Assembly (NCBI GenBank): GCA_028622995.1
Contig: JAJQJQ010000105.1
Coordinates: 1 to 64,000, forward strand
Direction: 5' to 3'
Origin: Panagrolaimus kolymaensis
Lineage: Eukaryota > Nematoda > Chromadorea > Rhabditida > Panagrolaimidae
DNA length: 64,000 nucleotides
Position numbers and translations under genes: made by a program. The notes beneath the pieces are model-generated. The model was not told the DNA's origin and made no database searches. It was given only the letters and a program-made list of their open reading frames with translations. Shown here in pieces: positions 58,114 to 64,000 of the stretch; position 1 is the stretch's first letter, and each line of letters starts with the position of its first letter.

Positions 58114-61100
58114 GTATCGAAATCTTTTCTTTCGTTTTATTTTTTTTTTCGGTAGAAAGGAAGTAAGAAACTCTTGAGCGCGGGAAAAAATTGAAAAATA
58201 AAAAAGGCCTGAAGAAAAGAAAAAGCTAGTTTTTTATTTTCAGCTAATTCACGGGAGATGTTTCTATTTTTGTAATAAAATCTAAAAAACAAAAGCTTGA
58301 AAGTATTTATGTTTAAAAAATAAAAACTGAGACTATTACACATTTTTTTGAAAGAGAGAAGCAAGCGTAAGAGTAGATGAAAAAAAGGAAGAAGTGAATC
58401 AATGATGATTGTTATTTTTTTGATTTATGCAGAAAAAAAATGATAGTGTCGATGTTGTCGTTGTTGGCCGTTGAATCATTCTTTTTTACGTTTTTGGAAG
58501 TCACGAGAAAAAGATGAATGTAGAAAAAGAGTGTTTTGGGAAAAAAAACTGGGAATAAGATTATTTTCAATATAAATTATTAAAAAATTTTTAGGCCCAA
58601 TAATGGAAAAAAAACTGCATCAAAAAAACATACATTTATGTTTTTAATAAAGAGTTCACTTATAAACTGCGATCTTCCGTAATAGGTGGATATTTTTTTG
58701 ATTTTTTTTAAGAAACGAAAACTGTCAAGCTTTATCATATCTTCACTTCCTAATCTCTATTATTAAATAAATTTTCTAAATACATATTTTTTGTTAGTTA
58801 TAAAACTGGAAGTAATGGAGCAATATGAAATTCATAAGTTTAGAATTATTTTCAGGTTTTCATTTATAAACTGTCAAGTAGCGTGTCTTTGTTTTTTTAA
58901 GAATATTAAAATTTAAAAAAACTGTTATTAATAATTTCGGATAGTAATTAAAAATTTAGAAAAATTAGGCATGAATAAACTGCGACATGTCACCGTAGTT
59001 GGGCTTTTTTTTGTATAAAAGCTTTAACTGTATTTGTGCGCTCATTACTTCATCATGAGGCATTAAAATAACAAAGAAACATTTAACTGAAATAAGTATA
59101 AAAAATTGATAAATTTCTATATGAACTAAAGCTCCAAGAAAATAAACAAAAATAACATGATTTCTATTTTATTTTTTGTAAAATTATTTTTTACAAAACT
59201 GCTGTGTGGGTGGGTTGTAGTATGGAATTTTTAGGTTTTTAAGATAAAAAAAAACTGAAGTTGAAAGTTTTCCTAGAAATGAATATCTTTAAAAAGAAGT
59301 TAAAAGTCTTTCTTAACAAAATTTGGCTTTTTGGTTTTAATTATTAAACTGGAAATATGAAAGCATCGAATTGGCAAAAAAAAATCAAGATTTTAAACTG
59401 CCACGAATTCAAATATATTAAATTTTTCTTAATACCAAAACTGTAAAAAAAGTAATAAAACAACATTCAAACGTTTAGGGTTTTGATGTGGTAATTTATA
59501 AACTGTTGAATGGCGTTATAGAGTGTTATTAAAAAAGACTAAACTGATCTTTAATTCGGTGGAACAAAGTCAAAAAAGTTTGGAATAAAACTGTTTTAAA
59601 AAAACAGAGTAATAACGTAATTTATGTTTCTGATTTTCAGTTTTTAAAACTGGAGTATGGCCCCATCAACGGAAAAAAAGAATATACCAAAAAGAAAAAA
59701 GAAATTTAAAAAATTAAACTGAAAAGAGTATTTTACACTAAAAATACCAGGCTTATGCAAAATTAAAATATAATCACACTTTTTTTTTATGCAGGGATTT
59801 GGCTTTAATACAAAATGTTGAACCATAATTTTTAAAAGAATAGAAAAACTGGAAACAGTGGGTGAAAAAGTATGCATTATTATTTAAATATTTTTATCTT
59901 TAAAAAACTGCATGAGATAAAAATAAAGAAGAGATTATCTTAAAAAAGATTTAATTATGAAGTGGTAGCTTGACATATTTTAAAAAATAACTATAAAACT
60001 GATATATATTCAGTCCGAAAGTAGAATATAAAATTTGGAAAAGCGCAAAATTTTATTCTTTTTTGTTTTGAAAACCAAAAAAAACTGCAATTTGTCAATT
60101 GACTTTAATACTCCGATGGAAAAAAACTGTAAAAAAAATGCGAATCCTGGCCCCATTCATTATTTTTTTTGGTTAAAACTGGCACTTCGACTGCGATGAT
60201 TGATATTTTAAGAAACTTAAACTGTAAAAAATGAAAATCCCATTTCACTGATTTTTAACTTTGTAATTTATAAAAAAAACTGCTTTCTTTCAAACAAATG
60301 TTTTTAAGAAAATTAACTGAGTAATCAAAAAACATAAGGAAATCAATTACCACGAAGAAAAAAAAATATAACTGTGTTCTCGAGCTTCTCGTTTGTATTC
60401 AAAAAATGAATTTTTTTTTGACGAAGACTAAAGTTTTCCAAAGCTTCCAACCAAAAATCAAAGGAAATAAAAAAACTGCAAAAAAAAATCAACTTAAATC
60501 CATCACTAACTAATGGTCTTCGACGTCGATTCGAGAGGACTTTGACCAATTGGCGTTTTTTTTCCATTACTTCCTTTAATTTTTTTCTAAACAATGCTAT
60601 TCTCAAAGCCTCAACTATTCATTTTTTTGATAGGCTTTGGTTGTGTCTCAACTCATTTATTCTTCTTTTTTTTAAACCAACTGCCAGAGCCCCAAAGTTA
60701 TCCAACCAACTAAGCAGTGGTGAGCCAGCCATTGTCAAAGTTGTCTGTCTTTTTTATTGTTTCTTTCTTTCATTTTCTCTTTATTATCGCTTCCTTCCTT
60801 ACTATTTTATACTTTTTTTATTTCTACGACTAACGAGCAAGCAACTATCGTCAGCTAAAAAGCCAGGAAACGAATGGCGGGTAAAGCTGGCAATAATATC
60901 CCACACCTTTTAGAAGAAAGAAAGAAAAAAGTTATTGCTTGTTTCATAAAAAAAAGTAAAGAAAAAAATGGAACAAATAAAAATGTATGAATTTTTCCAC
61001 CACCGGCGTGTAGATGGATGAGATAATAAAAAAGATGTTCGCTATTATTTTAATGCATTAAACAACATCTTGAAAAATAAACTATAATAAAAACTGAGCC

Positions 61101-64000
61101 TTGGCAATATTTATGGGCGAGGGTAATTGACTAATTTAAAAGAAGCGATTTCATGAAAAAATTTCAAAATACTTAGTTAATATAAAAAACTGAAAACCAA
61201 ATATTAGATATGAAATTTTTAGGACAATTAAGCAAAAAAAAGCTAAAAACTGAGCATATTTATAATTGGAGGATTTTTTAAACTAATCAATGCTTGATGT
61301 GATGAAAAAGAAAATTATCATAAAGAAATATCAAACACCAAACAATAGAATTTTGGATATTAACTGAAACGTGTAAAAATAAAAAAGATTTTTCAGAGAA
61401 TTAATTTAAAACTGGGCTTTAAAAAGTTTTTTTTGCCAAAAAATAGTCAATGTCGGATCAAATAATACCCATGAAAAATTATAAAATTTTTTTTTTTTAT
61501 TTCGTTTTTAAAACTGTTTACTAATGTTTTAAGGATGATAAAAAAAACTGATGATGGTATCTAAAGTGTTTTACTTTAAAAAAAATTAATATTTTTCCAA
61601 AAGATTTTTGTTAAAACTGTAATTACAATTTCTGGTTTTTTAAAAAAAATAAAAACTGAACCCAGCAAAAATAACTTTTAGAATTAAAAAAGTTAAGAGT
61701 TTTTTAAAGAAAAATATTATTAAAACTGCTTTAGGAGATTTTGAATTTAATGGAAAAAAATAAAACAGAGTTGAAATGGAAAAGCTTTAAAAATGGGATA
61801 TAAAAAACTAAACTAAATTTTTATCTTAAACGTGTTTTTTTTTTGTTGAATAGATAAAAGTTAAGCCCTTATGAACGTTTGAAGAATCACTTTAAAGAAA
61901 TAAAATTCAAGGACCACATTTCAAAGTTTTTTCTTTCTTTCCATCTCTTAATTGTGGGATTTATTGACTTTGAGAAAAATCCAACAATGCAAAAGACTTC
62001 ATTGTTTCAAAAAAAAATTCAAAAAATAATAAAAAAAACTGTTACTTTGGTTTTTCGAAAGACGCTTGAAAAAAAAATCGAAAAAAAGAACTAAAGAAAA
62101 AGTTTTTGTGGTTTGGCAATTACATATTCAAAACTTTGAGAATTGGGAAAACAAGTGTTCGCTTATTAATACATCCTTCTTTTTTTTGCGGGGGAAAAGA
62201 AACTTAAGCGAAAAAACTGGAGACAAGGTAATTCAAGAAAAAACAATAAAAAAAGGCACCCCAAGAAACTGTAACAGTGTCGAAATAACAAACTTGCAAC
62301 TATAAATTTTTGCAACAGAAAAAAGAGTCTTATTTTTTTTCTTCAAATTTCCACATTTGAAAATCTTGCGAAGAAATGATAATTACGAAATCAAATGTAT
62401 CGTTTCGTAAAATTTCATCAAAATGAAGAAAGAAAGATTTGAAAAAAGTTGAAAATTGCTTTTAAAAAATAACATTTTTTTGTAAAAACTGTGAGGAAAT
62501 TTTTGCTTTCATAATTAAGAACAACCTTTATTTTTTTGGACATAAAAATTGCTTTTCGAAAATTAAGAAAATCAGGAAAAAAATCAAAATCACTAATCCC
62601 CAAAGATAAAAAACTTAAAGACAAAAAAAAGAATGCAAAATTTTAAAAACAAGATATATTTTTTTGATGATAAATTTCAAAGCTTTTCAAATCTTGCAGC
62701 AACAAGCAGCCTTTGATGAAACAAAAGCAAAAAAAGAATCAAATATTTTATAATATAAAAAAAACATGGAGAGACTTGCTTGAGACTAGTTGAAAACGAG
62801 CCTTTCGCTATCCTCCTCTCAATCTCATCTCGTCTTTTCTTTTTTATTTTATTTTAATTTTCGATCGATCTTCCACATTCTCCTTTTTTCTTTACTTCAT
62901 TCTTTTTATTTTATTTCGTCGTCGAAAGAAAACAAACTTTTCTCTTCTATTTTTTTTTATTAAGCAACAACAAACATGAAAAAGAAGAAGAAAAAAAAAT
63001 TGGATCTTTTCTTTTTCCTCAAAGAAAATTATTTTTTTTTTTGACGACGAAAAACCTTTCACATCCCATCCCATTTTTTTCGTGTCTGTCTTCCTCGTCT
63101 TTCATTTATCCGAACTTTTTCTCTTTTTCTTTTGTTTTGTTGCCTCTTCGTTGTCGTTCTTCTGGCTCGTTTGCTGACTTGACTTACTTGATCGACTTGC
63201 CTGTTTCTTGACTGGCTAGCGTCTTTTTTCCTTTTCCTTTTTATTTTTTTCATTTTTTTTGTTGTTCCGGAAAAATCAGAGAAAAAAAATAATGCTTCGT
63301 TGTCGTTGCTTCGTTGTCGTAGAAGTAAGATTTGATTTATTTTTTCTGTTCTTCGGCTGCTCTGCAAATTTAAAAAATAAATGACAACTGCGGATATAAT
63401 AAAGATAAAGAAAAAGAAGAGAAAATTGTAACACACAGCCAGCCACACATCCATCCATCCATTAGCTTTCATTATTTTCTTTATCCGCTGCGAGGAAAAG
63501 CAAGCCATTGCGGTTAGAAGAAAAATCTTCTCTTTTTTTAAATTGATTGATTATAGTTTTTTTTGGATTTAACCTTTGCTAACTTTCCTATAAACAAATG
63601 TTGGAAAACCCATCCACGGTGCATTTTTATTTTGAACAGTTTTTAATTTCGTTATATTATTATCAATTTTATTTTTGTAACATTTTACGGTGCTCACGAA
63701 CAGACAGTTTTCATTATTTTTTATTTGATTTAAATTTTAAAAATAATAAAAAAGCAAAAAAAAAGAAATATATTAAATTTAAAAAACACAGTTATATCGA
63801 ATTTTAAAGGTAGATATCAGTTTCTAAAATTAAATTTAAAAATAATAATTGACTAATGAAAGAATGAAGACAAACAAATAAATAAATAAAGAACAACTAA
63901 ATTGATGGTTGGATAAACTAAAAAAGGATGAAAGACCAAAACAAATATTTTGTATTTTGTGTTTTTATTGCACTTGGAAAAATAGAAACAAATTTTGGAA
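58114..64000. other. Gene-free region upstream of tropomodulin
   Basis: No credible ORF. To about 62,490 it carries the AAACTG array, which fits a long 5' UTR intron or an extended promoter region. A motif-free, less AT-rich patch (about 60,480-61,080) could be an untranslated exon. From about 62,790 the sequence becomes CT/GA-rich (TTTTCTTTTT..., CGTCGTCG-type words) and may hold the transcription start of tropomodulin or of a gene beyond the window. All of this is inference from composition. Confidence 0.35.

Larger units (their letters stand above)
50074..62490 (+). repeat. Array of about 100 AAACTG motifs, one orientation
   Basis: AAACTG on the plus strand (CAGTTT on the tropomodulin sense strand) occurs about 100 times by hand count, with about 20 one-base variants (TTAACTG, ATAACTG, AAACAG). 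Base composition predicts about three or four. Only one or two copies face the other way. Copies lie in introns 3, 2 and 1 of tropomodulin and upstream to 62,490, typically 30-130 bp apart. Each follows an A/T-only run and is often followed by about 20-25 nt of mixed sequence. Examples: 52350, 52391, 52466, 52585, 52611, 54085, 54131, 54175, 59588, 59647. Copies are missing from the exons, from 55,655-56,397 except one, from 57,220-58,320 and from about 60,480-61,090. Function unknown. Confidence 0.9.

Noticed and set aside
60542..60913. 123-aa plus-strand ORF
   Set aside because: No homology-like pattern, skewed to Phe/Ser; probably chance in a less AT-rich patch.
50074..62490. CRISPR-like array
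   Set aside because: The conserved unit is only about 6-8 bp, spacing varies from 26 to over 140 bp, and the DNA is a spliced animal gene.
50074..62490. CAGTTT copies read as 3' splice sites
   Set aside because: The base after CAG is T rather than the usual purine and the preceding bases are not T-rich as in the real acceptors of this genome.

Overview
The window is nuclear DNA from an animal with a very AT-rich genome. Genes are split by many short introns (about 45-100 nt, donors of GTAAGT type, acceptors of TTTTAG/TTTCAG type) with a few multi-kilobase introns. The gene content is metazoan: EHD/RME-1, tropomodulin, aftiphilin, a fatty-acid-binding protein, an EHD gene with several first exons, and secreted proteins with vWA, VWD and S1 domains. 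The compact introns and the RME-1-like EHD gene suggest a nematode. The type II NADH dehydrogenase and the lysozyme-like/vWA protein are not typical of the model nematodes, so another small AT-rich invertebrate such as a rotifer is not excluded. Most ORFs in the spacers are low-complexity noise.

Layout. 0.6-5.9 kb: a tandem pair of divergent DEAD-box helicases (minus strand), duplicated together with upstream sequence. 6.5-12.5 kb: decayed retroelement territory with LTR-like ends, a TATA/CCAAT pair and two intact gag-like ORFs without pol. 12.5-16.9 kb: no recognisable gene. 17-27.3 kb: two small membrane proteins, a TULA-like histidine phosphatase, then a run of extracellular genes (lysozyme-like + vWA membrane protein, S1 protease with an in-frame TAA, secreted VWD protein) and a fatty-acid-binding protein. 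28.7-31.7 kb: EHD/RME-1 with three candidate first exons, one encoding an MGC (lipidation-type) N-terminus. 33.5-39.5 kb: DIMT1 rRNA dimethyladenosine transferase, a beta-propeller-like protein, aftiphilin. 39.8-47.3 kb: a hAT-type miniature element, a long disordered membrane-anchored protein, a type II NADH dehydrogenase, a small Cys-rich surface protein, a cysteamine/Cys dioxygenase. 48.8-57.4 kb: tropomodulin with an unusually long tail and giant introns. 57.4-64 kb: upstream sequence with no gene seen.

The most unusual structure is a one-strand array of about 100 copies of AAACTG (CAGTTT on the transcribed strand of tropomodulin). It fills the tropomodulin introns and about 4 kb of upstream sequence (50.07-62.49 kb) and is almost absent elsewhere. 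The copies share little except AT-rich flanks, and a transposon has landed inside the array. It may be a promoter-type motif for small RNAs (compare nematode piRNA loci), another intronic signal, or a very old satellite. Sequence alone does not decide this.

Exon joins quoted here were worked out by hand from splice consensus, reading phase and protein homology; the summed CDS lengths divide by three where exons are listed. Three genes carry a frame break or stop (two in homopolymer runs), so some may be assembly errors.
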